Shown: piece by piece, positions 44,886 through 57,311 of the stretch | Numbering within the stretch: the first letter of the stretch is position 1 | How the letters are laid out: each line of letters begins with the position of its first letter | Assembly (NCBI RefSeq): GCF_019703515.2 | Contig: NC_059393.1 | Coordinates: 11,922,001 to 11,986,000, forward strand | Length of the DNA stretch: 64,000 nucleotides | Source of the DNA: Myxocyprinus asiaticus | Lineage: Eukaryota; Chordata; Actinopteri; Cypriniformes; Catostomidae | Reading direction: 5' to 3' | The notes under the pieces: model-generated | The model's database searches: none | Told to the model about the DNA's origin: nothing | The model's input: the letters and a program-made list of their open reading frames with translations, nothing else | Made by a program: the position numbers and the translations under genes

Positions 44886-45095
44886 GAAGAAGTGAGTGGT
44901 GGTGGTGTAGTGGGCTAAAGCACATAACTGGTAATCAGAAGGTTGCTGGTTCAATTCCCACAGCCATCACCATTGTGTCCTTGAGCAAGGCACTTAACTC
45001 CAGGTTGCTCCAGGGGGATTGTCCCTGTAATAAGTGCACTGTAAGTCGCTTTGGATAAAAGCATCTGCCAAATGCGTAAATGTAAATGTATAAAT
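44886..45095 (+). mobile_element. tRNA-derived SINE (V-SINE-like)
   Basis: Head with GTAGTGGGCTAAAGCACATA and B box GGTTCAATTCC, body with GAGCAAGGCACTTAACTCCA, tail with GTAAGTCGCTTTGGATAAAA and GCATCTGCCAAATG, then A-rich ATGTAAATG repeats. These are the hallmark words of a very common fish SINE type. It sits between the Gypsy-like interior and the second LTR. Confidence 0.85.
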
Positions 45096-45284
45096 GTAGA
45101 AACAAGAGGGTATATATACACACAGATGACTGATGAGGGAACAGGGAACAGCTGAGGAAGATGGGGAACAGATGGATGTGATGAGGGCAGTGCATCATGG
45201 GAATTGTAGTATGGGGGCAAACAACAGAAAACAACAACCGTGTCAAAATAAGAGTCCTTATGAACAGAGTGGTGATGATGAAGA
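45096..45284 (-). mobile_element. Gypsy-like 5' LTR, split by the L2-like LINE
   Basis: Matches the LTR at 43114-43395 up to GAGTGGTGATGATGAAG (45284). The remainder of the LTR (AAGTGGCAGAAGTGAAG...ACGACATGACA) resumes at 48618-48651, after the LINE. Because the two LTRs are otherwise alike, the LINE inserted after the LTR element. Confidence 0.8.
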
Positions 45285-45339
45285 AGATGATGAACACAGC
45301 TTCCACAGCTATCATGATATACATCATGATGGCGCCGCG

Positions 45340-46727
45340 GATGGCCGCCTCGGTGTGGAGCGCTTCTATTGTTTTGTTATTTTTGTTTGTTTGTCCTGTG
45401 TTTGGTAATCTTTTTTCAGTCAGTTTTACCAGAGACGAACTGCTGAACATTCGACAGCATACACCAGTCAATATTTTGCCGGATTTTGAATATTCGGACA
45501 TTTTGTTTGACATTCTAGTCGGAGGTGCGGCTGTGTTGTTTAAATGTGCTAGGAGACGCAGGCGAGGGAGACGAGCAGGCGCGCTGGTCAGGCTCTGTCG
45601 GCGCGGCTTTCGAACAATGCTACCGAGCATTCATCTAGCAAATCTCTGCTCTCTCCCTAACAAAACTGATGAACTACATCTCCTCACCCGCACAAACAAG
45701 GACTTTTCAAACTCTGCTGCCTTGTGCTTCACAGAAACTTGCCTGAGTGAAGCCATTCCGGACAGCACGTTACATATGCATCGCGGAGTTAACGGGGAAA
45801 ACGAGAGGCGGTGGAACATGCTTTTATATCAATGAAAGTTGGTGTACAGATGTAACAACGTTAAAGAGGATGTGCTGTCCTAATTTGGAAACGCTCTTTA
45901 TTAACTGTAAGCCTTTCTACTCGCCGCGGGAGTTTTCCTCGTTTATTCTGGTGAGTGTGTATATCGTGCCAAACACGTGTTTGAACACAGCACTGCAACA
46001 GCTGGATGATCAAATCACAGACATGGAACAACAATACCTTGACTCAGTTGTTATTATTCTCGGTGATTTTAACAAAGCAAACCTCACACGTGAACTGCCC
46101 AAATACAAACAGCACATTATATGCCCAACCAGAGACAGAAATATACTGGATCATTACTACATAACAATAAAGGATGCATATCGCTCTGTTCCTAGAGCAG
46201 CTTTGGGACTATCTGATCATTGTCTGGTTCATCTTCTTCCAACCTACAGACAGAAATTAAAATCTGCTAAGCCTATATTAAGGACTGTAAAGAGATGGAC
46301 CAACAAAGCAGAGCTGGAACTACAAGCCTGCTTTGACAGCACTGATTGGAGTGTTTTTGAAGCTGCAGACACCAATCTGGATGAGCTCACAGATACTTTT
46401 ACATCATATATCAGTTTTTGTGAGGATATGTGCATTCCTACTAAGACTTATTTCACATTTAACAAAGACAAACCAAGGTTTACAGCGGAATTCAGGCAGC
46501 TTCGTCAGGCCAAAGAGGATGCTTACAGAGTTGGGGATAAAGTCTTGTACAATCAGGCCAGGAACACACTGAATAAGGGAATCAGAGTGGCTAAAAGAAG
46601 ATACTCTGAGAATCTGAAAAACAAGTTTTCAGCTAACGACCCTGCATCAGTGTGGAGTGGCATGAAACAACTTACGAATTACAGGACTCCTACCCTGTGG
46701 TGGACCAACAACTGGCTGACGACCTGA
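45340..46727 (+). pseudogene. L2-like endonuclease region, frameshifted
   Basis: From about 45340: AASVWSASIVLLFLFVCPVF, a basic stretch (RRRRRGRRAGALVRLCRRG) and SIHLANLCSLPNKTDELHLL, LCFTETCLSEAIPDSTL. A shift near 45790 leads to TRGGGTCFYINESWC, VSVYIVPNTCLN, the intact ILGDFNKANL box, [19 protein letters not shown] and RRYSENLKNKFSANDPASVW. GDFN and SDH catalytic motifs are both present. One or two frameshifts separate this from the RT. Confidence 0.78.
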
Positions 46728-48223
46728 ATGTGTTCTACTGCAGATTTGAAAGGCCCAATCTCACACCCCACACCCACTCTGACCTCCACTTCACACAAAC
46801 ACCATTACCTCCTGCAACCCCCCTCCTGCTACTCAACCTGCACTTAAGATCTGTGAAGATGATGTGAGCCACGTCTTTTGACAACAAAGGATAAGGAAAG
46901 CACAGGGCCCAGATGGCGTTTCACCTGCATCTCTTAGATCCTGTGCTAACCAGCTGGCCCCCATCTTCACACAGATCTTCAATAGATCACTGGAGCAGTG
47001 TGAAGTCCCATGCTGCTTCAAACGTTCCACTATCATCCCCATCCCAAAGAAACCAAAAATCACAGGACTTAATGACTACAGACCTGTCGCCCTGACGTCT
47101 GTGGTCATGAAATCATTTGAGAGACTGGTGTTGGCCCACCTGAAGAACATCACTGGACCCTTTCTAGATCCCCTTCAATTTGCTTATCGAGCAAACAGGT
47201 CTGTGGATGATGCAGTCAACATGGGATTGCATAATATCCTGCAACATATGGGCAGACCAGGGACATATGCAAGGATCCTTTTTGTGGACTTCAGTTCGGC
47301 TTTCAACACCATCGTCCCAGCTATACTCCAGAATAAATTACACCAACTCTCTGTTCCCTTGTCTATCTGTCAGTGGATTACTAGTTTTCTGACGGACAGG
47401 CAGCAGCTTGTGAGACAAGGGAAACTCACTTCCAGCACCTGTACAATCAGCATTGGTGCCCCCCAGGGATGTGTGCTCTCCCCACTACTCTTCTCCCTCT
47501 ACACCAATGACTGCATCGCCAAGGACCCCTCTGTCAAGCTCCTGAAGTTTGCAGATGACACCACTGTCATCGGCCTCATCCGAGATGATGATGAGTCTGC
47601 TTACAGAAGGGAGGTTAAACAGCTGGCTGTCTGGTGCAGTCAAAACAACCTTGAGCTGAACACGCTCAAAACGGTGGAGATGATTGTGGACTTTAGGAGG
47701 AACACCCCAACACTGACCCCCTCACCATTCTGAACAGCACTGTAGCAGCAGTGGAGTCATTCAGGTTCCTGGGCACTACCATCTCACAGGACCTGAAGTG
47801 GGAGACACACATTGACTCCATTGTGAAAAAGGCCCAGCAGAGGTTGTACTTCCTTCACCAGCTGAGAAAATTCAACCTGCCACAGACGCTGCCGATACAG
47901 TTCTACTCAGCAGTCATTGAGTCTGTCCTCTGCACTTCAATAACTGTCTGGTTTGGTTCAGCTACGAAATCAGACATCAGAAGACTACAAAGGACAGTTC
48001 AGACTGCTGAGAGGATTATTGGTTGCCCCCTTCCCCCCTTCAAGAACTATACACTTCCAGAGTGAGGAAAAAGGCTGGAAAAATCACTCTGGAGCCCACT
48101 CACCCTGCCCACTACCTTTTTGAACTGTTGCCTTCTGGCCGACGCTTCAGAGCTCTGAGCACCAGAACCGTCAGGCACAGGAACAGTTTTTTCCCTCAGG
48201 CTATCCATTTCATGAACAGTTAA
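46652..48223 (+). pseudogene. L2-like reverse transcriptase and C-terminal region
   Basis: After a frame change: [120 protein letters not shown] one-base shift near 47730 leads to FRFLGTTISQDLKWETHIDS and then the C-terminal FELLPSGRRFRALSTRT. APQGC and FADD boxes are intact. About four lesions in total make this copy inactive but relatively young. Confidence 0.8.
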
Positions 48224-48651
48224 ATTGCTCCATTGAGCAATAACGATGTGCAATACACAGTTTAGTCTTTCTTATATTTATCCAACACATCCAACCTCTT
48301 CTGCCATTTCATTCCTCTGGGAAAAAACAAAACAAAAACAACATTTGCACTGTACATAACAGATTTGTATTTACACTGTACATAACAGATTGTATTAGAT
48401 TTGCACTACCCATGTGTATGTGTGTATGTGTGTATGTACTGTATGTATGTATGTGTGTGTCTGTATGTATGTGTATAATTATTTTTTATTTTTTATTATT
48501 ATCTATGTCTTGCTGCTATTTTTGTATTGTTTTTGTATGGTTGTACACTGGAAGCTCCTGTCACCAAGACAAATTCCTTGTATGTGTAAGCATACTTGGC
48601 AATAAAAGCTCATTCTGAAGTGGCAGAAGTGAAGACAATGACGACATGACA

Positions 48652-48785
48652 GTGACACTTTGTGTGACTTTGAAATAGTGCTCTTATATTTACTCTCTCA
48701 AATTTTGTTTTCCTAGAGCCACCAGGTGGCGATGGCGGCGTAGTACTTGGGCCCGTCATCGCTGCTTGCAGTTATATTTTTTTTT
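48652..48785 (+). repeat. Right part of the split repeat unit
   Basis: GTGACACTTTGTGTGACTTT to CGTCATCGCTGCTTGCAGTT continues the unit broken at 42744 and ends like the unit at 40460. Confidence 0.8.
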
Positions 48786-49700
48786 TCGTAATTCTGACTT
48801 AGCTTTGAATTACGTATTCTTTGAATGGAGCCAAGAGGTCAGCGTGTGACATTGAGATCTTCTATTGGTAACACGTCCTCTTGTCATATGGATTCGCAGG
48901 ACAGATTTCATCAAACTTGAACTTTCGCACACATCCAAATTCGAAATTTCTTTGTATGAGCTTGCAATTCCACTCTCCCTCATTTGGATGCGTTTGAATG
49001 GAAGTGAACGGAGTGCGAAGTGAAGTGGGACTGCCCCTTAACACCGTCCAACACCAGTTTCAGAGGGAGGCAGCATCTCATTAGTTCTAAAGCGTGTCAA
49101 GACTTGTGAGTTTGATCGGGGGTAAAGGCAAAATAGATGAAAAGTCTGGAGGAAATGCTTACATTGCACTCTGACTGGCTCCAATGCGACCATACCCAAC
49201 TCTCATGCTCTCGCAGTGGGTCTTCGCAGATCCTTTTGAATGGATCAAACTGGAAGTAGATGGACTAATGGACAATTTGATGGCACATGGCAGGGCTTCT
49301 ATAGTGGTGAATGGGAGAACACAGTTCATTTTATTTTTAATTATCCATTTACTCCAACAGCAAAAGAAAAAAATCCACTATTACGTTTCCACAACTTTCC
49401 ACGAGAGGAAAAAAATAGAGCGTGGTGGATTACGACAGTCGGTTGAGAGAAGATGCTAAATTTATTGTCACTCCCTCAGTAGCTGTATAGAAACCCCACC
49501 ACAGCTGTGGTAACTAGTATTTTTAAACTAATTCCAGGGTAATATAACATAAAGCATAATGTTATAAATTTGCACACACACACACACACAAAATACACAG
49601 CTAAATGAGTTGGAAACATGTCATCAAAGTTTGTGAAAAGGGTCCATTACAGAGTAAACAACAAACAGACTTGGTTTAAATCTGTTAAAATTAACATAAA
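48786..49700 (+). other. Non-coding stretch with a possible transposon relic
   Basis: No gene assigned. In one frame at 49376-49440 the peptide LLRFHNFPREEKNRAWWITT resembles the C-terminal part of a THAP zinc finger, but no upstream Cys pair is present. A CA repeat lies at 49573-49590. The source of 48790-49480 is unresolved. Confidence 0.35.
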
Positions 49701-50000
49701 AAAAACACACAAAAAACATAGTATTGTATGCTTGGTAATAGTGAAAGTTTAAAGGTATTTCAAATACTTTCCTAAACAGAAATCTGACATATGGCCATGA
49801 TCTTATAAACTTTTATATATTTAGACATATGGGCTATGTACATATTCAAATCATATTTCTGATTTGGGAAAATACATGTTACAAATGTTTACTTTTTTAT
49901 ATCAGTGAAAACCATACATATTTCTGTACAGTATTTCTGTATGGGTTTAACTTGAAAAGTATGTAAACATCAAATGGACCCGAAATATGAATTTACATTA
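49701..50000 (+). repeat. Partial copy of the CFHL downstream spacer (left half)
   Basis: TAGTATTGTATGCTTGGTAA, TGATTTGGGAAAATACATGT and GTATGGGTTTAACTTGAAAA match 27780-28330 in order. The match continues at 55340 after the L1/Tx1 element. No CCP exons are left in this copy. Confidence 0.7.
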
Positions 50001-50154
50001 AAAAAAAAGAAAAAAGGAAGAGTCACATAGTGCCATATGGGGGTCGGATTGTGAACGGCGAGCTCTGTGCACTTTGCTAGTTTTTAATTCTTTTTGTATC
50101 ATAAACCGGTGAGATTCGATACACCCTGCTACATAACTGTTCTAAGAAGTCAAC

Positions 50155-50983
50155 ATGTCAAAGAATTCAAAATCCTCAGGCTCTGGAGATATTAAAAGAC
50201 ACTTATGTGCTCAAGCTGATATCTCAGATAGGCCCGCAGACCAGGGACTCGGTTTGGATGGTGCAACGGGAGAAATTCAGCGGCAAATGGTGAGCATGTC
50301 TGTTATGCTGGCGAAAGTCGTAGCAGACATGGAGGATCTTGCTGTAATACGTCAATCGATTACGGCAATGGAGGCGAAATTCTCTGAGTTGGTTACAAGA
50401 ATCAGGGATGTCAAGAAACAAATAGATTATCTGGAGTCATCGGAGAGGGAATTAGCTGCAAATCCACTAGCGACCAAGATAGACTTGGAACGCTTTTGGG
50501 AAAAACTGGAGGATTTGGAGAATCGTAATTGGTGAAACAATGTCTGAATTGTTGTAATTCCTGAGCATGAGGAAGGCAGAGATATGGTGAAATTCCTTCC
50601 CGAGTCTGCTCGACATAACAGGCCATAAGCTGGAAATCGAGTGAGCTCACAGATTCCCGGCTCAGAGATCGGATGAGGGAGACAGGCCCCGAACAATTCT
50701 GGCCAAATTTCTGAGATCATCCGATAAAGATCTTGTGTTACGTGAGTCGAGGCATAAAGGAAGGCTTTGTTGGAAAAACCACAGCATTTTCTTGTTTCCA
50801 GACTTTGCAAATTCGACAAGTGAGAAACGTTATCGATTCAAGGAATGCAAGAATCTCTTACATCAACGGAAGACCGTTTTTGCACTGATGTTTCTGGACA
50901 CACTGAGAATAGATACTAAGGATGGCCGCAAAATATTTACATGCCCACATCAAGTGATGTCTTTCATAAAATCAATGGAATGA
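50155..50983 (+). pseudogene. L1-type ORF1 (RNA-binding coiled-coil protein)
   Basis: MSKNSKSSGSGDIKRHLCAQ starts the frame. A heptad-rich segment (ITAMEAKFSELVTRIRDVKK, DLERFWEKLEDLENRNW) ends in a TGA at 50533. Then, with one shift, RTILAKFLRSSDKDLVLRES and FPDFANSTSEKRYRFKECKN, LMFLDTLRIDTKDGRKIFTC. Coiled coil, LENRxRRxN-like end and RNA-binding domain follow the L1 ORF1 order. Internal stop and shift inactivate it. Confidence 0.75.
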
Positions 50984-51719
50984 GGAAGTCATGATGTGTT
51001 TCTCACGTTGCCCCCAAGTGAGCTTGTCTCGCTGAACATACACCTGACTGTCTGAGGAAGCTGTGCGCCTTTCTAGTTTCTTTTTGTGCTGGTTCCGCCT
51101 AGCGGCTGGAGTTTGTTTTGTGGAATAACACTCCTTCGGGACAGTTGTGGATGAATCTGCTCGTTCTTTGTGCTTATGCCTCCTATTGGCTGGAGTTTGG
51201 TTTGTGGAGTATTTTTTGCAGGACATTGGAAGGATTAAGTCATCTGCTGCACTCATGAACAGCCGGCTCACTAAACATTTATTTGACTGTCCGAGGAAAT
51301 TGAACAGCTTTTTTTTTTTGCTGGTTCTGCAAGTGGCTGGAGCTTGTTTTGTGGAGGAACACGCCTTCGATACAGTTTTGTGAGTGAATTTACACGTTCT
51401 TTGTGTTTATTTTGCCTATTGGCTGGAGTTTGTTTTATAGATTATCTTCTGTTATATAATTCTGTCTCACAAAATTTGTATAGAAGCACTGGACTTGAGA
51501 AATCCGATGGCAAAGTTGTCACGGGGGCTCTCGTACATGAACTGTTTGAGTTTAGAGGGATGGATGCTGTCGTGTGTGCACATGTTTTTTCTTTTTTCTG
51601 TTTGTTTGGTTCGGGGGGAGGTTCAGGGTTTGATTGTTGCACTAATGGAGTATGTGATCTTTATCATTTTATTTTTGACACACAATCTATTATTTCTAAT
51701 GTCAAAATGTCAAATGTTA

Positions 51720-54700
51720 ATATGAGTGGATTATTTCTTTCCACATGGAATGTGAATGGGTTGGGGCACCCCATAAAAAGAAGGAAGGTTATTTCTTTTC
51801 TTTAACATAAGAAATATGATATAGTGTTTTATTCAAGAAATGCATCTTTCCCCACAGGAAGCTGAAAAATTTGGGAAGATATGGGGTGGACATGTTTTCT
51901 TTAGTGCTGGCTCATGTAAGAGCAGGGGAGTCATTACATTGATAAGTGAACATCTACAATTCAAATGTCTCAAACAGATTAAAGATAAATTAGGAAGAGT
52001 CATTATTGTTTTAGCATAAATTCAGGGGCAAAGGTTGATTTTGGCTAATATTTACGCACATAACGCTGATGATCAGGGCTTTTTATAGATCTTGAAGGGA
52101 TGTTGCAAGCCGCTGGCACTCCTCATGGTATAATTTTGGGAGGAGACTTTAATCTTTTGATGGAATCAGTCCTTGATCATAGTGAAGCAAAAGTGTGTAA
52201 GCCCCTTAAAGCAACACTGATGCTTTACAGCATGTGTAAAATTATTGGTCTTACAGATATTTGGAGACTATTGAACCCATCTGGTAGGGATTATAATTTT
52301 TTTTCATCAGTCCATAAGATTTATTCTAGAATAGTTTTTTTTTTTTAATATCTAAGTCCCTCATTTCGTGTGTTGTGGATTGCTCAATTGGAAACATCTT
52401 AGTCTCAGATCATGCCCTGGTGAGTTTAGAGGAGTTGCCATATACGGAGAAAAAGAAATCATATAGTTGGTGCTTTAATGTATCCCTTTTGCAAAATCCT
52501 GATTTCCAACAAATGTTAAAGGCTGAAATCAATGTTTATATGGAGACCAACTGGTCCTCAGTATTCTCTATGGGAGTGGCTTGGGAGGCACTTAAGGTGG
52601 TTCTTAGGGGACAAATCATACAGTATGCCTCATTCATCAAAAAATCCAAAGCACGAGAACTTGTGGAGCTGGAAGGGACTATTAAAAGTGCCAAGACAGA
52701 TTGGTATTAATAATGCTTTTAAAGAATTCTATATTCATCTCTATAGTTCCACATCTTCGTTTACTGATGAGGATATTAGAAATTTTGTGGACCATTAGAA
52801 CTCCCTAAACTGACGACGGAGCAAAAAAATTCCCTTGATTCTGAGATAACCTTGGAGGAGCTTAGCGAGGTAATTAAGGCCTGCTCCGGGGCCTGACGGC
52901 TTTGCTGCTGAGTTTTTTAGATCTTATGCTACAGAACTGGCTCCACATTTGTTAGAAGTTTATACGGAATCATTAAAGAATGGAAAGCTTCTGCCAACCA
53001 TGACACAAGCCCAGATCAGTCTGATTCTTAAAAAAGACAAAGATCCAAGTGAGTGCAAGAGTTACCGTCCAATTTCCCTGATCCAGCTATACGTTAAAAT
53101 ATTGTCAAACATTCTGGCTAACCAATTAAGTAAAGTTATGACATCTCTTATATATATATAGATCAGGTGGGGTTTATTTGGGGTTGTAGCTCTTCTGATA
53201 ATATTAGGTGTTTCATCAATATCATGTGGTCAATGGCGAATGATCAGACTCCGGTCACTGCCATCTCACTTGACGCCGTAAAAGGCATTTGATATGGTAA
53301 AATGGGATTATTTTTTTAAGATTATGGAAATATACGGGTTCGGGAAAACTATTATTGGATGGATTAAGTTACTTATAGACAGCCGGTAGCAGTGGTACAA
53401 ACGAATGGATTAATTACTCTGGATAGGGGCACCCGGCAGGGTTGCCCTCTTTCCCAATTATTGCTCTGTCCTGCCCTGGAACCATTAGCAGCCGCGATAA
53501 GAAAGGAGAATGATTTTACAGGGGTGGTGGTGGGAGGTATGCCACATAAGTTTGTGCTTTATGCAGATGATATTTTGTTATTTGTCTCCGACCCTACTAG
53601 ATCTATGCCTTGCCTCCACAGAATTATTCATTCCTTTTCTAAGTTCTCAGGATACAGAGTCAGTTGGTCTAAATCAGAAGCTTTGGCTCTGACAGCGTAC
53701 TGCCTAGTAATGGCTTTCCAGCTGGGTGCCTTCCAGTGGCCCAAACAGGGAATTAAGTATATGGGCATTTTATTCCCAGCAAATTTGTCTGATTTAGTTA
53801 GAGTTAATTTTGACCCCTTAATTAAAAGGTTTTCGAGCGATGTGGGCAGGTGGGCTTCATTACATTTATCTATGATTGGGAAGGTTAATATTATTAAAAT
53901 GAATTGTATTCCAAAATTTAACTACTTGTTACAATCTCTCCCTGTAGATGTCCCCCTCTCTTATTTCAAGCAATTTGATAGTATAGCAAAGTCCTTCATT
54001 TGGAATGGTAAACGTCCCAGATTACATTTTAATAAGTTACATAGGCTGACTGACAAAGGTGGGCTAGGCCTACCCAAGATTTTGTTTTATTATTATGCAT
54101 TCGGTCTCAGACATTGGTCGCTTCCACCAGAGAGAGCCCCTCCCTGGTTTTGTATTGAACAGGAAGTTCTTGCTCCTATTTTGCCATTACAAAGACTTTC
54201 TATTAAACTAACCGGAGTAGTTAAATCACACCCTCGCATTTGCACGCAATATGGACAAAAGTGTCCAGAGTGTTTAATTCGGACATTTATTTAAATATTG
54301 CCTCAAGCATATGGCTGAACCCTAAATGATGTATTGAAAGGTCCCCTTTCTGCTGGTCAGAGTGGATTGTGAGGGGGGTTACTACACTCGGTGACCTATA
54401 TGAGAGCGGAGTGTTTAGATCTTTTGAAAATTTGGTTCAACACTTTGAGATTCCCAGATCTCAGTTCTATAGGTATTTACAGCTGTGCCATCTGCTCTGT
54501 AATATTTTTGGGACTAGCTCACACCCCCCTAAAGCAGCAGATCTTCTGGGAGAGGTGATTACTGCTTTTGGAAAAAGTCATGAGGCATCAGTGTATTACT
54601 CCCTGATAATTCAGAGTCTGGGGGATGGAGCTTTATCTTCTATCAAGAGATTATGGGAGAAAGATTTAAACTTGGTATTGGAGGAGGACGTGTGGGCTAG

Positions 54701-55243
54701 GATTAAAAAAAAACATCAAGTCTGCATCTAGAGATGCAAGGGTGCGCCTTATTCATGTTAAGATATTACATAGATTCTATTGGACCCCCTCTAGGTTATA
54801 TAGGCTTGGTCTTAAAGACACACCCATCTGCTGGCGATGCCAATCAGAAGAAGGAGACACAATCCATGTTTTTGGGGGTGTGCTAAGATTCAAGAATTTT
54901 GGTTGAAAGTTCAGAGTTGTATGTGTGACATTTTGAGCGCTCAAATTTGATTTTGTCCCAGACTCTGTGTTTTGGGTGATGGGGCGGTCATACATTTGGG
55001 GGATAATCACATTAAAAATCGGGTTTTGATCAGTCTTATGATCGGCAGGCAAATCATTTTAAGGGAATGGAAGTCGGATGGAGCGCCCTCTTTTTTGGAG
55101 TGGTGTGTGGAAATGGGGAGGGTAGCTGCTTTCGAGGAAGTGGTAAGTAGAAGGCTGGGGTTTGGGGATTTATTTGTTAAGAAATGGGGCAATTATTTAG
55201 TTTTTTGGGGGAACTCTCGGGGAGTGATGTGGAGAGTGTAGTT
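51720..55243 (+). pseudogene. L1/Tx1-type ORF2: endonuclease and reverse transcriptase
   Basis: Endonuclease pieces: LFLSTWNVNGLGHPIKRRKV, IILGGDFNLLMESVLDHSEA, GRDYNFFSSVHKIYSRI and NILVSDHALVSLEEL. RT pieces: KDPSECKSYRPISLIQLYVK, SLDAV(K)AFDMVKWDYFF, TRQGCPLSQLLLCPALEPLA and FVLYADDILLFVSDPTRS. C-terminal pieces: FRSFENLVQHFEIPRSQFYR and GLKDTPICWRCQSEEGDTIH, the last a Cys-containing tail typical of this group. GGDFN, SDH and YADD are intact, but many stops and shifts separate them. Confidence 0.8.
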
Positions 55244-55332
55244 TAGTTTAATTATGTATGTTTATTATATTTTATTTTTTGTTTTCTGTTAATATATGAA
55301 TCAATAAAAAATGTTGATTAAAAAAAAAAAAA

Positions 55333-55930
55333 GAAAACTCGAACTCTGAGATGGCCTTCACTGCTTTCCAGTTTTTTTTATTTTTCTATTAATACTGTTG
55401 TGTTGTTCTATAATGCTGTTGAATAGTTAAATGTGATTGTTTTTTAAAGTGCATATTTTCAACTATTTTATGTACATTACATAAAGTAAAATAGTCTATT
55501 TTTATGATTTAAACATTTCATCATCAAATTGAATTATTATTATATGTGATTAACAAAAGTAAATTAATAAAAAATGTAAATATTTAGTTTTTTATTTATT
55601 TTCTTAAAGATTATTACATTAAATTTGATGGAATTTTGTTATGAAATTGAAATGTGTAGATCTTAAAATTATTTTTTGTGTATTTTTATGGATAAAATTT
55701 GTTATGAGCATGTATAATTTTAGATGATTTTTTGAATGTATACATTTTATTAAATTATTTCTCTAATAATTTAAAATTTGACTTCCATCTGAAATGCATG
55801 CAGCAATACAGTAATTATGCTCATATGTTGTTGTAAGCCATTTTGCATTAAAATTTGCTGTAATATTCAAATTCAGTCATTTCATGAAATGTTGCAAGTT
55901 ACTGCATTAACTATTACTCATCACAAAACT
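55333..55930 (+). repeat. Partial copy of the CFHL downstream spacer (right half)
   Basis: AACTCTGAGATGGCCTTC, TATGTTGTTGTAAGCCATTT and TACTGCATTAA match 28360-28760. After about 55930 similarity stops, before the CCP pseudoexon would be expected. Confidence 0.65.
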
Positions 55931-57311
55931 CTAACTGATTAAATTCATTTGATTGGGAATATGATGTTTACTTCAAGAAATGCAACATTGGTTTGCTTTT
56001 CAGATGTAAGTAAAATGATGCACAACTATTATTTTTATTATTGTATTGTTGAGTAATGAGTACTGTTTGGACATAAGTTATTGAACCCTTCACAAATTGT
56101 GAACCAACTGAAATTTTAACTTTTGGGTCCTGTCTTGCTTGTTGCATTTAATTTAAACATAAAAATATGTCTTCTTTGAGATTTTTACATATTTGTAAAA
56201 ATGTGCACCTGTCTCTTCATTTTTAGAGACAAGACAAGCACAGAGCCCTGTTTAGTGGGGTGGAGGAAGGGGTGGGTACAGCATTATTTTAAATTCAGCT
56301 ACATGGAGGCTTGAAAGACTCATGACAGTTTTTCTGAATGCTTCTTTTGGACAACAGGTAATCTTGGCCTTTTTGTTTTTTCAGGGTGCACCACAATAGT
56401 TTAATTACACTAATTGAGATTAAAACTATTGCATCAGTACATTATGTTTGAGATTTAGTGGGGAATTCAACTGATACTATTTATTAGCTTTATAAACTGT
56501 AAGTCAAAATGTTTTACAGCTAAAATGAAATACTAATTTCTAATCATTTTAAATCTTTAAGGATTGATAATCAATGTTTTTAATGTTTTATGGTATTTTG
56601 TTGGGTACAGATTACATGTAATCTGGATTACTTAATCATATTACATTAGATTACATTAAAGTTTTAAATGTGTAATTAGACTACAGTTACTTTTTATGGA
56701 GTACATGATTCATCTACTAGTGTGTAATTACCTGATTAGTTTCCTAAATTTCTGCATCTGAAAAATGTGTGATACTGTCCTACTGTCTATCACACAGAAA
56801 ACAGTGAGGTCTCATTCATCATTTAACCAAATACAAATATAATTTGACTTTCAAATAGACATGGGGGGAAATAACTGAGCCATGCAATCTTTGCCTTACA
56901 AAATGTGCATTGAAAAAGACTCCGCATCAGATCTTAAGAAGCACTTGGAGGTTCTGTGTATGTTCTCTATATTTATATTAAATAAAAATTACAATCAATG
57001 CATCATGAAAACAAAATATTTGAATAATAATTATATGTGTCATCTATCCATGTGTGCACATACCAAAATCAATACTGAATATTGAAAGCTCATAATACAA
57101 TTCTCAAATGCACACGACATTTGTTTTCTGTTTCTAAATTAATGAACAAATTATTCATTTAGTCTTCTATAAAAATAAAAAAAAGGAAAAACATTTAGCA
57201 AAAAAGCATTGCAGAGGTGCAGGCATTTTCAGCTTTGTTCTTTTGCAGGCCTACCATACAAACTGACTTCTGTCCATGCTTCAGGATGGCAAAGAAATCT
57301 CCTGTCATAGT
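55931..57311 (+). other. Non-coding, AT-rich; possible MITE arm near 56620-56790
   Basis: No gene seen. GATTACATGTAATCTGGATT and neighbouring TAATCAnATTACATT-like words at 56620-56720, and AGTCAGATTAGATTACCGAA at 58320, resemble a fish repeat rich in TAATCTGATTAC, but I could not define ends. Confidence 0.4.

Larger units (their letters stand above)
45285..48617 (+). mobile_element. L2-like LINE, nearly full length, inside an LTR
   Basis: The leader CATCATGATGGCGCCGCGGA is followed by an endonuclease/RT ORF in a few overlapping frames, a C-terminal region, a 3' UTR with TGTATG microsatellite (48405-48480) and the end CAATAAAAGCTCATTCTG. The LTR sequence on both sides defines the insertion to within a few bases. 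It has fewer lesions than the copy at 4.2 kb. Confidence 0.85.
50030..55332 (+). mobile_element. L1/Tx1-like LINE, full-length layout, many lesions
   Basis: 5' leader, ORF1 (50155-50983), a spacer, ORF2 (about 51720-55243) and a poly-A tail (55319-55332) after CAATAAAAAATGTTGATT. It separates two halves of DNA that are contiguous at 28330-28370, so that locus is its empty site. A-rich DNA on both sides may be the target duplication. Confidence 0.85.

Noticed and set aside
44100..44918. 272-codon plus-strand Gly/Glu-rich ORF
   Set aside because: It mirrors minisatellites; the minus-strand proline-rich frame is shared with the LTR-linked region at 21.5-22.1 kb, which supports that strand.
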